Source: Methylobacterium nodulans ORS 2060 (GTDB lineage Bacteria; Pseudomonadota; Alphaproteobacteria; Rhizobiales; Beijerinckiaceae). Taken from it: a DNA stretch of 64,000 bases. The position numbers and the translations under genes are program-made. Where the stretch lies: positions 832,501 to 896,500 of the forward strand of contig NC_011894.1 in assembly GCF_000022085.1 (NCBI RefSeq), given 5' to 3'. Each line of letters begins with the position of its first letter. Positions within the stretch are counted from its first letter, which is position 1. The notes under the pieces are model-generated. The model saw only the letters and a list, made by a program, of their open reading frames with translations, was not told where the DNA came from and ran no database searches. This document shows, one piece after another, positions 1-11,397 of this stretch.

Positions 1-957
1 ACCGCCCAGCGCCTGTCCGGGCTCGCGGACGACCTCCGGCGCACCCGCAGGCTGCGCGCGACGAGCGCCGAGGAGGTGGCGGCCGCCGCCGACGAACTCG
101 CCGCGACGATCCAGGAACTCTCCGGAGCCGCTGCCCAGATCCTGGCGGCCATCGACCAGATCAGCCGCGGCACGGGCATCCAGAGCGCGGCGGCGCGCCA
201 GTCGAGCGCCGCCATGGCGGAGGTGGAGCGTGGTGCCGGGCGGGTGCGGGCGAGCGCGACGACGGCCCTGGAGCGCGTCGCCGGCCTCGGCCTCGCCATT
301 CGGGAGGCGCGCGCCACCCTGATCGGCCTCGCGGCGGGCGTGACGCGCTCCCTCGAAGAGACCCGCGCCGGCCTGGAGCGGGTCGGCACCCTGGAGACCA
401 GCAGCCGCCGCATCGCGACGATCGTCGAGTCCATCGCCCTCGTCGCCGTGCAGATCAGCATGCTGGCGGTGAGCGGCTCCATCGAGGCGGCCCGGGCCGG
501 CGCGGACGGGCAGGGCTTCGCCGTGGTCTCGGACGATATCCGGGCGCTCGCCCGCGAGGCCGCGCAGAGCGCCGAGCGGATCCGCGACACCGTGCGCACC
601 ATCCAGGATGGGGTGGCCGCGGTGCGGCGGGCGCTGGAGCAGGTCGCCGCCGCCGCCGAGGGCGAGGTCCAGCGCAACCGCACGCTGCTCGCGAGCCTCG
701 CGACCGTCGAGGGCGATGTCGCGGCCCTGGAGCGGGCCAATGCGGAGGTCGCGCAGGGCGCCGACGAGATCCTGCGCGCGACCGGCGAGGCGGTGACGGG
801 CGCCGAGCAGATCGCCGTCGCGGCCGAGCAGGCCGACCGCGCCGCCGCCGAGGCCGCGACGGCCGCCCGGCAACAGGCCCGCGGCGCGGAGGATCTCGCC
901 GCCGCGGTGGAGGAGATCGCGGCGCTCTCCGCCGAGCTGCGAGACGCGGATGCCTGA
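1..957 (+). CDS. methyl-accepting chemotaxis protein, 5' end outside window
   Basis: The reading frame is open from base 1, so the N-terminal sensor part lies outside the window. What is visible is a long, Ala/Glu/Arg-rich helical coiled coil. Near residues 140-185 it carries a typical MCP signalling hairpin core (ISMLAVSGSIEAARAG, then GFAVVSDDIRALA), the tip that contacts CheA and CheW. No membrane segment is visible in this part. The gene ends 8 bp inside the next gene, a chain of CheW domains, and opens a tightly overlapping chemosensory operon. It is probably the dedicated receptor of that array. The ligand cannot be inferred. Confidence 0.9.
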   Translation, partial: TAQRLSGLADDLRRTRRLRATSAEEVAAAADELAATIQELSGAAAQILAAIDQISRGTGIQSAAARQSSAAMAEVERGAGRVRASATTALERVAGLGLAIREARATLIGLAAGVTRSLEETRAGLERVGTLETSSRRIATIVESIALVAVQISMLAVSGSIEAARAGADGQGFAVVSDDIRALAREAAQSAERIRDTVRTIQDGVAAVRRALEQVAAAAEGEVQRNRTLLASLATVEGDVAALERANAEVAQGADEILRATGEAVTGAEQIAVAAEQADRAAAEAATAARQQARGAEDLAAAVEEIAALSAELRDADA

Positions 958-2377
958 CCCCGCGCAGGCGAGCCCCGGCTCCGGTGAGCGCGCGCTCGTC
1001 GTCGCGCTCGGCCGCGACAGGCTCGCCCTGCCCGGGGCCCGCATCCGCGCGATCCTGCGCCCGCCCGCCCTGACGCGCCTGCCCGGCCTGCCGCCCGCCC
1101 TGGCGGGCCTCGCGCATCTGCGCGGCCTGCCCCTGCCGGTGCTCGACCTGCGCCGGCTCCTGAATCGGGAGGACGATCCGGCGGGCGCCGCCGGACGCAT
1201 GGTCGTGGCCGATGCGGGAGAGCCGGTCGGGCTCATGGTCGATCGCGTCATCGGCCTGACCGGCCGCTCTCCGGACGCGGATGCCGGCGCGGAGCTCCTG
1301 GACCTGCCGCAGCTCGTTGCAGCGGCCTTCCCGCATCCGGCGCGGCCCTGGCGGGCCGAGACCGGCCGCGCCGCCCCCACCGGGCAGAGCAGCGCGGCCG
1401 GGCGGGTGGCGCTCATCGACCTGCGGGTGGCGGGGCGGCCCTACGCGCTGCCCCTGGACGGGGTTGCCGAGGTCACGACCCTGCCGCCGGACTGGCAGCC
1501 GGACCCCGAGGCCGGCCCGGTCGCGCTCGGGCCGATGCAATGGCGCGGGGGCAGGCTGCCTCTCCTGTGGCTCGCGGGCCTCCTCGGCATCGCCGCGGAC
1601 GGGCCGGCGGCCGGCACCCACGCGGCGGCCGGGGCCCGCGTGGTGGTGGTCCGGTCCGGGGGCGTCGGGCTCGTCGTCGATTCCCTGGGCCCGGTCTTCC
1701 GGCTCGCGCCCGAGGCGATCGACCCGCTTCCCCCCGTGCTGCGCCGCACCGGCAGGGGGACGGTGGCGGCGATCGCCCGTCTCGGCGACGGCGACCTCGT
1801 GCCCATCCTGTCGCTCGACCGCCTGCTCGCGGGGGTCGTGCCCGCCGCGGAGGCCGCCCGCAGCGGGCAGACCGACGGGGAGGCCCGCGCTGCGCGGCCC
1901 GAGGCCGTTCTCGTGATCGCAGTGGCGGGCGAGCGCTACGGCCTTCCCGCCGCCGCGGTGACCGCGGTCCTGCGCCTGCCCGCCGCGATCACGCGGCTGC
2001 CGCACGCGCCGGCCTGCGTGGCGGGCCTCGTCGCCCTGCGCGGCGCCGCGGTCCCGGTCATCGACCTGCGGCGCCGGCTCGGCCGACCCGCGGGGACGGA
2101 TCCGCGCAGCCGCATCATCGCCCTCGAGGTCGGGGGCCAGCGCATGGGCCTCCTCGTCGACGAGGTCTCACGTCTCCGGCACCTCGAAACGGGCGCGATC
2201 CGCCCGCCGCCGGAGGGCCTGGATGCGGCCGTGACCCGGGCGGCCGCCCTCGGGACGGGCGACCTCCTCCCGCTCCTCGACCCGTCCGGGCTTCTCGATG
2301 CGGCCTGGAGCGAGAGCCCCGGGCGCGGACCGGGCGGGCTCCGCCGATGGGCGCGGGCCGCCGGGACGGCCTCATGA
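950..2377 (+). CDS. triple CheW-domain adaptor protein
   Basis: The 475-aa protein contains three CheW-like SH3 modules in tandem, at about residues 12-105, 145-285 and 310-460. Each has the recurring pattern of a short beta strand, a 'LP...I' segment, a 'G...LRG..LPVLDLR' strand and a 'GLLVD.V' strand. CheW couples receptors to the CheA kinase; most CheW proteins are single domains of about 150 aa, so a three-domain chain could cross-link several receptor trimers or CheA units. The start overlaps the MCP stop by 8 bp and the stop overlaps the cheB start as ATGA, which implies translational coupling. The domain order is read directly from the sequence; the array-scaffold role is inferred. Confidence 0.85.
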   Translation: MPDPAQASPGSGERALVVALGRDRLALPGARIRAILRPPALTRLPGLPPALAGLAHLRGLPLPVLDLRRLLNREDDPAGAAGRMVVADAGEPVGLMVDRVIGLTGRSPDADAGAELLDLPQLVAAAFPHPARPWRAETGRAAPTGQSSAAGRVALIDLRVAGRPYALPLDGVAEVTTLPPDWQPDPEAGPVALGPMQWRGGRLPLLWLAGLLGIAADGPAAGTHAAAGARVVVVRSGGVGLVVDSLGPVFRLAPEAIDPLPPVLRRTGRGTVAAIARLGDGDLVPILSLDRLLAGVVPAAEAARSGQTDGEARAARPEAVLVIAVAGERYGLPAAAVTAVLRLPAAITRLPHAPACVAGLVALRGAAVPVIDLRRRLGRPAGTDPRSRIIALEVGGQRMGLLVDEVSRLRHLETGAIRPPPEGLDAAVTRAAALGTGDLLPLLDPSGLLDAAWSESPGRGPGGLRRWARAAGTAS

Positions 2378-3441
2378 TCCGCCTCCTCGTCGTCGACGAC
2401 TCGGCGCTGATGCGCAAGCTCCTCGGCGGGATCTTCGCGGCCGAGGGCGATTTCGAGGTCGCCTTCGCCCGCAACGGGATGGAGGCGCTCGATGCGCTCG
2501 GCCGGTTCCAGCCCGACGTCATCACCCTCGACGTCGCCATGCCGGGGCTCGACGGCCTCGCCTGCCTCGACCGGATCATGCTGGAGCGGCCCTGCCCGGT
2601 GGTGATGCTCTCCGGGCTGACCGCGGAGGGCGCCGAAGCGAGCCTGGAGGCGCTGGCGCGCGGGGCCGTCGACGTCGTCGCCAAGCCGGCCGGCGCCGTC
2701 TCTCTCGCCATCGACGACCTCGCGCCCCTCCTCGTGCAGAAGGTGCGGGCGGCCTCGCGGGCGCGCCCGCGACCGTCCCTGCGCCTCGCCGAGCGCCTGC
2801 GCGCCCGCCACACCGCCCTGGGCAGCCCGGCGCCGCTTCGGCCCGTAGCGCGCGACCCCGCCGGCTCCCGCGGCGGCCTCGTCCTCGTCGGCAGTTCGAC
2901 GGGCGGGCCGCCCGCTCTCGACGCGCTGCTGTCGGGGCTGCCCGCCGACTTCCCCTGGCCGGTCGTCGTCGCCCAGCACATGCCGGGCCGCTTCACCGGA
3001 ACGCTGGCGCACCGCCTCGACGGGCTCTGCGCCGTGACGGTGCAGGAGGTGACGCGGCCGACCGTCCTGGCGGCAGGCCACGTCTATATCGGGCGGGGCG
3101 ACGCCGACGTGATCATCGCGCGCCGGCCCTCCGGCCTCGTGGCCGCGCCGGCCCCAGCCCATCCGGACCATCCCTGGCACCCCTCCGTGGACCGCCTCGT
3201 CGCCAGTGCCCTCGACCATGTCGAGGCCGCCCGCCTCGTCGGCATCCTGATGACCGGCATGGGGCGCGACGGCGCGCGCAGCATGGCGGAGATGCGGGCC
3301 CGGGGCGGGCACACCATCGCCGAGGCGGAGGAGACGGCGGTGGTCTGGGGCATGCCCGGGGAACTCGTCCGGGCGGGGGGCGCGAGCCGCGTCGTCCCGC
3401 TCGACGCCATCGCCCCCGAACTCCTCGCATGGGTGTCCTGA
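2374..3441 (+). CDS. cheB: chemotaxis response regulator protein-glutamate methylesterase CheB
   Basis: The 355-aa protein has an N-terminal receiver domain (LLVVDDS, phospho-acceptor Asp53 in TLDVAMPGLDG, Lys in VAKPAG) and a C-terminal methylesterase domain. The esterase shows the serine motif GSSTGGPPALD, the His of AQHMPGRF and the Asp of MTGMGRDGA, which form the Ser-His-Asp triad. CheB demethylates or deamidates receptor glutamates for adaptation, opposing CheR. Its length is normal for the family. I chose the ATG at 2374 because it overlaps the previous stop as ATGA; the same frame is open further upstream but only in shadow of the CheW gene. Confidence 0.95.
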   Translation: MIRLLVVDDSALMRKLLGGIFAAEGDFEVAFARNGMEALDALGRFQPDVITLDVAMPGLDGLACLDRIMLERPCPVVMLSGLTAEGAEASLEALARGAVDVVAKPAGAVSLAIDDLAPLLVQKVRAASRARPRPSLRLAERLRARHTALGSPAPLRPVARDPAGSRGGLVLVGSSTGGPPALDALLSGLPADFPWPVVVAQHMPGRFTGTLAHRLDGLCAVTVQEVTRPTVLAAGHVYIGRGDADVIIARRPSGLVAAPAPAHPDHPWHPSVDRLVASALDHVEAARLVGILMTGMGRDGARSMAEMRARGGHTIAEAEETAVVWGMPGELVRAGGASRVVPLDAIAPELLAWVS

Positions 3442-4046
3442 TGCCCCTCGTCCGCCGCGATCCCCCGGGCGCCCCCGCGGCGCCGTCCCGACCGGAAGCC
3501 TCGCCCGCCGATCTCCGCGCGCCCGAGCCCGAGCGGCGGCTGTCCGCCGCGCAGGCGCTCGCGGGGCGCCCCGGGGCCGCGGCGGCGCTCGGCGCGGCAC
3601 TCGGCGCCGAGACGGCCCCGCGGGTGCGCGAGGCGCTGCTCTGCGCGCTCATCGCCTGCGGGGAGGAGGGCGCGGCGTCCCTCGCGGCGCATCTGCGCGC
3701 CGAGGAGCCGGCCCTGCGCAATGCCTGCGTCGAGGCGCTGCAGGACATGCCTTCTTGCGTGCTTCCCCTCCTGCCGGGCCTGCTCGCCGACCCGGATCCG
3801 GACGTGCGGCTGCTCGCCACCGAGGTCGCCCGCACGCAGCCGCCCGAGATCGCGACCGCGCTGCTCGCCCGGCTCCTGGAGCGGGAGGCGCATCCGAATG
3901 TCTGCGGGGCGGCCGTCGAGGTGCTCGCCGAGAGCGGCACGCCGGACGCCGCGCCGGCCCTGCGCATCGCCCGGGCGCGCTTCTCCGCCCTGCCCTTCCT
4001 GCCCGGCGCGATCGACACCGTGCTGGCCCGCCTCGCCGCATCCTGA
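3441..4046 (+). CDS. HEAT-repeat protein in chemosensory operon
   Basis: The 201-aa protein consists of short Ala/Leu-rich helical repeats of about 30 residues (for example ALLCALIACGEEGAASLAAH and NACVEALQDMPSCVLPLL), typical of HEAT or PBS-lyase-like repeats. The first 35 residues are Pro/Arg-rich and probably disordered. The ATG at 3441 overlaps the cheB stop (TGATG); an ATG 12 bp earlier is also possible. HEAT proteins are protein-binding scaffolds. A position between cheB and cheR suggests that it organises or docks the adaptation enzymes, which is inference. HEAT-repeat members are not part of the standard Che set. Confidence 0.75.
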   Translation: MPLVRRDPPGAPAAPSRPEASPADLRAPEPERRLSAAQALAGRPGAAAALGAALGAETAPRVREALLCALIACGEEGAASLAAHLRAEEPALRNACVEALQDMPSCVLPLLPGLLADPDPDVRLLATEVARTQPPEIATALLARLLEREAHPNVCGAAVEVLAESGTPDAAPALRIARARFSALPFLPGAIDTVLARLAAS

Positions 4047-4055
4047 AGACGCCGC

Positions 4056-4916
4056 GTGGCTGCCCCCGCCCCTTCCCTGTCGGATGCCGATTTCGCACGC
4101 CTGTGCGACTTCCTCTACCGGCGCACCGGCATCCTGTTCACGCAGGCCAAGCGCGCGATCGTCGCCCGGCGGGTCGCGGAGCGGATGAGCGCCTGCGGCG
4201 CGCGCTCCTTCGCGGTCTATTTCGCGCTCCTGCGGGCCGGCCCAGGCGGCGAGGTCGAGAGCCTGATCAACGCGCTGACGGTCAACGAGACCTACTTCTT
4301 CCGCGAGGAATACCAGCTGCGCTGCCTCACGGCCTCGCTGGTGGCGCGCATCACCGCGGACAAGGCGCCGGGCGACACCGTGCGGATCTGGTCCATGCCC
4401 TGCGCCACCGGCGAGGAGCCCTATTCGGTGGCGATCTGGCTTCTGGAGAACTGGCCGGAGGTGGACCGGTACGAGGTCGAGATCGTCGGCTCGGACATCG
4501 ACACGCGGGCGCTCGCGGCGGCCGAGGCCGGGCGCTACGGGGAGCGGGCGCTGATGCGGCTGCCGCGCGATCTCGTGCGCCGCTACTTCGTGCCGGTGAC
4601 CGGGGAGGCCGGCCCACACTGGCGCATCATCCGGGACCTGCGCGACTCCGTGCGCTTCACCCCCTGCAACCTCATCGACGCGCCGGCCATGGCGGCGCAG
4701 GGCCGCTTCGACGTCGTGTTCTGTCGGAACGTTTTGATCTACTTCGACGACGCCTCCCGGCGCATCGCCGCCGACAACCTCTACGACTCTCTGGTGCCGG
4801 GCGGGTTCGTGTGCCTCGGCCACACCGAATCGATGAGCCGGATCTCGCCCCTGTTCCGCGTCTGCCGCTACGCGGATGCCATCGTGTATCAGCGGCCGGA
4901 GGGGGAGCATGCCTGA
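4056..4916 (+). CDS. cheR: protein-glutamate O-methyltransferase CheR
   Basis: The 286-aa protein has the N-terminal helical CheR domain (about residues 8-65) followed by the SAM-dependent methyltransferase fold. Diagnostic motifs are NETYFFREEYQ, WSMPCATGEEPYS (SAM binding), SDIDTRAL and VFCRNVLIYFD. It methylates receptor glutamates and works against CheB. The start is a GTG 9 bp after the HEAT gene. The stop overlaps the following cheY start. The length matches the family, and no TPR or other extension is present. Confidence 0.95.
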   Translation: MAAPAPSLSDADFARLCDFLYRRTGILFTQAKRAIVARRVAERMSACGARSFAVYFALLRAGPGGEVESLINALTVNETYFFREEYQLRCLTASLVARITADKAPGDTVRIWSMPCATGEEPYSVAIWLLENWPEVDRYEVEIVGSDIDTRALAAAEAGRYGERALMRLPRDLVRRYFVPVTGEAGPHWRIIRDLRDSVRFTPCNLIDAPAMAAQGRFDVVFCRNVLIYFDDASRRIAADNLYDSLVPGGFVCLGHTESMSRISPLFRVCRYADAIVYQRPEGEHA

Positions 4917-5301
4917 GACCGCCGCGCCGCCCCGCATCCTCGTCATCGACGATGCGAGCCTCGTGCGCCGCTACTACCGGGACGCCCTGGAGCGGGCCGG
5001 CTTCCGGGTGGACGAGGCGCTCAACGGCATCGAGGCTCTGGAGCTGCTGCTGCGCAGCCCCTACGACCTCCTGGTCGTGGACGTGAACATGCCGAAGATG
5101 GACGGACTCACCTTCCTGCGCACCCTGCGAGCCCGCGAGGAGCCGCTGCGCGCCGTCCCGGCCCTGGTGACGAGCACGGAGGCCGGGGAGCAGGACCGGG
5201 ATTCCGCCCGGGCCGCCGGGGCCAATTTCTACCTCGTGAAGCCGCTGTCCGAGGACGTCCTCGTCGCGCATGCGGCGGCGCTGAGCGGGTGGCGGCGGTG
5301 A
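4909..5301 (+). CDS. cheY: CheY-like single-domain response regulator
   Basis: This is a 130-aa stand-alone receiver domain with the acidic pair in ILVIDDASLVRRYY, acceptor Asp58 in LLVVDVNMPKMDG, Thr/Ser in LVTSTEAG and Lys in YLVKPL. There is no output domain, so it should act by binding a partner, classically a flagellar motor or another target protein. It sits between cheR and cheA with overlaps on both sides (8 bp, and GTGA). The ATG at 4909 gives the normal receiver length; the frame extends upstream only into cheR. Confidence 0.92.
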   Translation: MPETAAPPRILVIDDASLVRRYYRDALERAGFRVDEALNGIEALELLLRSPYDLLVVDVNMPKMDGLTFLRTLRAREEPLRAVPALVTSTEAGEQDRDSARAAGANFYLVKPLSEDVLVAHAAALSGWRR

Positions 5302-7520
5302 ACGACCTCATCGACCAGTTCCTCATCGAGGCACGGGAGCTGATCCAGTCGGCCACCGAGGATCTGCTCGCGCTCGAGGCGGCGCCCGGGGATGCGGAGG
5401 CGCTCAACCGCGTCTTCCGGGCCTTCCACACGCTCAAGGGGTCGGTCGGCCTGTTCGACTTCCCCCCGCTCCTGGCCCTGCTGCATGCCGCCGAGGACGG
5501 GCTCGCCGCGTCCCGCGCCGGGACCCGGGCGGTCGATTCCGCCCTGATCGACCTATCGCTCGAGACCCTCGACGCGACGGCGCGCTGGACGGATGCCATC
5601 GAGACGACGGGGTGCCTCCCGGCCGGGGCCGCCGAGGAGGCCGCAGGGCTCGTCGTGCGCTTTGGCGGCGCTCCGCCCCCCTGCGCCGCGCCGCACGGGG
5701 CGGCTTCCGCCGCGCCGCCGGACTGGGCCGTCCCCCTCCTGGCGCAGGCGGACGAGGCCCCGCCGGGCGCCCTCCTGGTGGCGGTCCGCTACAGGCCGCG
5801 TCCCGACTGCTTCTACTCGGGCGAGGATCCGCTCGGCCTCGTGCGGCGGCTCCCGGGTCTGCTCGCCCTGCAGATCGCGCCCACCGCCCCCTGGCCGTCC
5901 GACGGCGAGGTCGACGTCTTCACCTGCAACCTCGACATCGCGCTCCTCACGGCCGCCCCGCGGCAGGAGGTGGACGCGGTCTTCCGCCTCGTGCGCGATC
6001 AGGTGACGGTCGCGACCGTGGCGGGGCAGGCGCGCCCCGCCGCGGCTCTGCCGCCGCTGACGGCCGCCATCCTGGCCGAGCAGCTCCGCCTCCTCGCAGC
6101 CCCGGGCGAGCCGGGCGGCGAGACCGGCCGGCGCGAGGCGGCCGCCCGCGCCGCCGCCAACGCCCTGCGGGCGGCAGGCCGCGAGGCGGGGGCGGAAGCC
6201 TGCCTGCGGGCGGCCCGGGAGGGACCCGACGCGCTGGCGCGCCTGCTCGCGGGCCTGCGGGAAGGCAACGGGGCGGCGCCGGCGGCGGATGAGGCGCCCG
6301 GGGAGGCCGGCCGCACGCTGCGGATCGATGCCGCCCGGGTGGAAGCCCTCGTCGCGCTCGCGGGGGACCTCGTCGTCGCCCGCAATCGGCTCGGCGCTCT
6401 CGCGGCCCGCGCCGAGGCCGGCCAGGACGGGGCCGGCCTCGCCCGGGCCCTGCGCGAGAGCGACGCCCTGATCGGCCGTCTCGTCGCGGAGCTGCATCGC
6501 GGCGTCACCGCCCTGAAGCTCCTGCCGCTGGCGCCCGTGTTCCAGCGCTTCGCGCGGCCGGTGCGCGAGATCGCCCGGAGCCTCGGCAAGGAGGTCGCCT
6601 TCGAGGTGCAGGGCGGGCAGATCGGCGCCGACAAGGCCGTTGCCGACGCCCTGTTCGAGCCGCTGCTGCATGTGATCCGGAACGCCGTCGATCACGGGCT
6701 GGAGCATCCCGACGACCGGCGGCGCGCCGGCAAGCCGCCGGCCGGGCGGGTCGTCCTGCGCGCGGAGCTGATCCGCGACCGCCTCGCCGTCACCGTGTCG
6801 GACGACGGCCGCGGCATCGACCCGGCCCTGGTCCGCCGGCGGGCCGAAGCGCGCGGCCTGCACGCGGCCGAGGCGCTGGCGACGATGAGCGATGCGGCAG
6901 CGACGGACCTGATCTTCACCCCCGGCCTCTCCACGGCGGAAAGCGTGAGCGACCTGTCCGGGCGGGGGGTCGGCATGGATGCGGTGCGGATGGCGGTGGA
7001 ACGGCTCGGCGGGCAGGTCTCGGTCGAGAGCCGGGTGGGCCAGGGGACCACGGTCCGCCTCCTCCTGCCGCAGACGGTCGCCCTCACCCGGATCATGCTG
7101 GTCGCGGTCGGACCCGAGCTCTACGGCGTTCCGCTCTCGGCGGTGGAGGAGGTGGCGCAGGTGCCGCGCAGCCGCCTGCGCGACCTCGGCGGCTCCGGCT
7201 GCGCGACGGTGCTGCGCGGGCGCACTCTGCCGGTGCTGCGGCTCGCCGACCTGCTCGGGCTGCCGGATGCCGCACCCGGCGGCACCGCCCCGGCGCGCCT
7301 CCTCGTCGTGCGCGCCGGGACCGGGACGGCCGCCCTGGAAGTCGACCGCTTCGGGGAGCGCCTCGACGTCCTGACGCGCCCGCTCACCGGCCTTGCCGCC
7401 GCGGCGCCGGGCATCGCCAGCACGACGCTCCTGGGCGACGGCCGGATCCTGCTCGTGCTCGATCCGCCGGCGCTCCTTGGCCTGGCCTGCGGCGAAGACG
7501 AACCGGGAGGGGATGCATGA
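5298..7520 (+). CDS. cheA: chemotaxis histidine kinase CheA
   Basis: The protein is about 740 aa. It starts with an Hpt domain (phospho-His44 in AFHTLKGSVG), then a divergent middle region, a dimerisation helix pair, an HATPase (RNAVDHGLEHPDDRR, SDDGRGID, SGRGVGMDAVR) and a C-terminal CheW-like regulatory domain (about residues 600-730). CheA autophosphorylates and passes phosphate to CheY and CheB. I prefer the GTG at 5298, which overlaps the cheY stop as GTGA; a GTG at 5289 is possible. The region between Hpt and kinase lacks a clear second Hpt or a recognisable CheY-binding P2. The stop overlaps the next gene as ATGA. Confidence 0.93.
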   Translation: MNDLIDQFLIEARELIQSATEDLLALEAAPGDAEALNRVFRAFHTLKGSVGLFDFPPLLALLHAAEDGLAASRAGTRAVDSALIDLSLETLDATARWTDAIETTGCLPAGAAEEAAGLVVRFGGAPPPCAAPHGAASAAPPDWAVPLLAQADEAPPGALLVAVRYRPRPDCFYSGEDPLGLVRRLPGLLALQIAPTAPWPSDGEVDVFTCNLDIALLTAAPRQEVDAVFRLVRDQVTVATVAGQARPAAALPPLTAAILAEQLRLLAAPGEPGGETGRREAAARAAANALRAAGREAGAEACLRAAREGPDALARLLAGLREGNGAAPAADEAPGEAGRTLRIDAARVEALVALAGDLVVARNRLGALAARAEAGQDGAGLARALRESDALIGRLVAELHRGVTALKLLPLAPVFQRFARPVREIARSLGKEVAFEVQGGQIGADKAVADALFEPLLHVIRNAVDHGLEHPDDRRRAGKPPAGRVVLRAELIRDRLAVTVSDDGRGIDPALVRRRAEARGLHAAEALATMSDAAATDLIFTPGLSTAESVSDLSGRGVGMDAVRMAVERLGGQVSVESRVGQGTTVRLLLPQTVALTRIMLVAVGPELYGVPLSAVEEVAQVPRSRLRDLGGSGCATVLRGRTLPVLRLADLLGLPDAAPGGTAPARLLVVRAGTGTAALEVDRFGERLDVLTRPLTGLAAAAPGIASTTLLGDGRILLVLDPPALLGLACGEDEPGGDA

Positions 7521-7786
7521 GCGTGCGTCGCGCCGCGGAAGCGGCGGATCTCATCCTGCTCGAAGGGGTCTGCCCGGTCGAGGATGCGGAGCCGCTGGCG
7601 GCACTCCTCCTCGCGCATCCGGGGGCAAGCGTCGATTGGAGCGCCTGCACGCGGCTCCATACGGCGGTGTTCCAGGTGCTGCTGCGCCTGCGGCCGCCCC
7701 TGCGGGGATCCTGCGCCGATCCCTTCGCGGCGCGCTGGCTCGACGTCGCGCCGCTCGGCCGAAATACCAACAAGCTCCTCGATTGA
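7517..7786 (+). CDS. small STAS-like protein of the chemosensory operon
   Basis: The 89-aa protein has the alternating strand/helix pattern of STAS anti-anti-sigma domains, with the central segment SVDWSACTRLHTAVFQVLL resembling the strand-Ser/Thr-helix site that is phosphorylated in such proteins. The similarity is weak, and I cannot point to a certain phosphorylatable serine. The start overlaps cheA (ATGA). STAS proteins appear in some non-flagellar chemosensory operons, so a non-motility output is possible. Identity as STAS is an inference from the pattern and context. Confidence 0.6.
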   Translation: MSVRRAAEAADLILLEGVCPVEDAEPLAALLLAHPGASVDWSACTRLHTAVFQVLLRLRPPLRGSCADPFAARWLDVAPLGRNTNKLLD

Positions 7787-7872
7787 GGCTTCACCTCAAC
7801 CCGGCACGGACGCATAAACGCCGGGATCCGGCGTCATCGCCGAGTTTTTCGTCCCACCGCGTGATCATTCTT

Positions 7873-8256
7873 ATGTCCGTTACAGCCCTCATCGTCGACG
7901 ACAGCAAGCTTGCCCGCCTCGTCGTCGGCAAGCTCCTGCGCCAGATCAGACCGGACTGGGCGCTGGCCGAGGCCGCGAATGCGGACGAGGCGCTGGCCCT
8001 GATCGCGGGCCAGCGGATCGACGTCGCGCTCCTCGACTTCAACATGCCGGGTCGCGACGGCCTCGCCCTCGCGGCGGATCTGCGCGCAGCGCGGCCCGAG
8101 ATGCCCATCGCGGTCATCTCGGCCAATATCCAGGACGAGATCGTCGCGCGGGCGCGCAGCGTCGATGCGGCCTTCCTGCCCAAGCCCCTGACCGAGGAGA
8201 TCCTATCCGGCTTCGTCTCGGGCGCGGCCCTGCGCCTGCGCAGGGGATCGCCGTGA
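7873..8256 (+). CDS. second CheY-like response regulator
   Basis: This is a 127-aa single receiver domain with the acidic pocket ALIVDDSKLARLVV, acceptor Asp55 in ALLDFNMPGRDG, Ser in AVISAN and Lys in FLPKPL. The ATG at 7873 begins MSVTALIVDDS; an 86-bp gap separates it from the STAS gene, so an internal promoter is possible. The stop overlaps the following cheC-like gene (GTGA), and the two are probably translated together. CheC phosphatases act on CheY-P, so the pair is likely a kinase-output/phosphatase set. Confidence 0.9.
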   Translation: MSVTALIVDDSKLARLVVGKLLRQIRPDWALAEAANADEALALIAGQRIDVALLDFNMPGRDGLALAADLRAARPEMPIAVISANIQDEIVARARSVDAAFLPKPLTEEILSGFVSGAALRLRRGSP

Positions 8257-8894
8257 GCACGGCGCCGGTCGAACTCTCCGCGCTCCAGCAGGACGCCTTC
8301 ACGGAACTCGTCAATATCGGCGTCAGCCGCGCCGCGGCGAGCCTGCGCAAGATGATCGGCGTGCAGGTGCTGCTCTCGGTGCCCTCGATCGAGATCGTCT
8401 CGCGGGCGGACGCCGCGCGGCTCGTGGCCGAGCGCGAGGCCACCGACCTCGTGGTGGTCCACCAGAGTTTCAAGGGCGCCTTCTCGGGCCGCGCCCTCCT
8501 GATCTTCCCGCAGGAGACCGGCCGCGAACTCGTCCGCGCCGTGACGGGCGAGGATCTCTCCCCCGAGGAGGTGGCGGCGCTCGAGGACGAGGCGCTCAGT
8601 GAGACCGGCAACATCATCCTGAACGGCTGCCTCGCCACGATGGCGAACATGCTCCAGCGCACGCTGACGATGTCGCTGCCCGAGGTGCTGCGCGGCGACG
8701 GGATCCGGATCTTCCGGCCCCTGGCCGGCGGCGACGCCACCGCCCTCGTCCTGTTCCTCTACATCAACTTCTCGGTGCGCGAGCGCGACATCCGCGGCTA
8801 CATCGCGATGCTGATGGACCTGCCGTCGCTGGAGAACCTGAGGGTCCTGATCGACGACTTCATCGCACGCGCCATCGGCGAGACGGGCGGCTGA
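8253..8894 (+). CDS. cheC: CheC-like CheY-P phosphatase
   Basis: The 213-aa protein shows both CheC/CheX/FliY-type half-motifs: TELVNIGVSRAAASL near residues 17-31 and DEALSETGNIILNGCL near residues 113-128. The Glu/Asn pairs in these are the family's catalytic residues. It should dephosphorylate CheY-P, most likely the product of the overlapping upstream gene. The GTG start overlaps the cheY stop. CheC is common in archaea and Firmicutes but appears in some proteobacterial arrays without CheZ, and no cheZ is seen here. Confidence 0.85.
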   Translation: MSTAPVELSALQQDAFTELVNIGVSRAAASLRKMIGVQVLLSVPSIEIVSRADAARLVAEREATDLVVVHQSFKGAFSGRALLIFPQETGRELVRAVTGEDLSPEEVAALEDEALSETGNIILNGCLATMANMLQRTLTMSLPEVLRGDGIRIFRPLAGGDATALVLFLYINFSVRERDIRGYIAMLMDLPSLENLRVLIDDFIARAIGETGG

Positions 8895-8937
8895 TGCGCG
8901 CAACCCCAATCCCGCGGATGCCCGCCGGGCCGCGATC

Positions 8938-11382
<2,445 letters not shown>

Positions 11383-11397
11383 GAGCCGGAGGGACCC

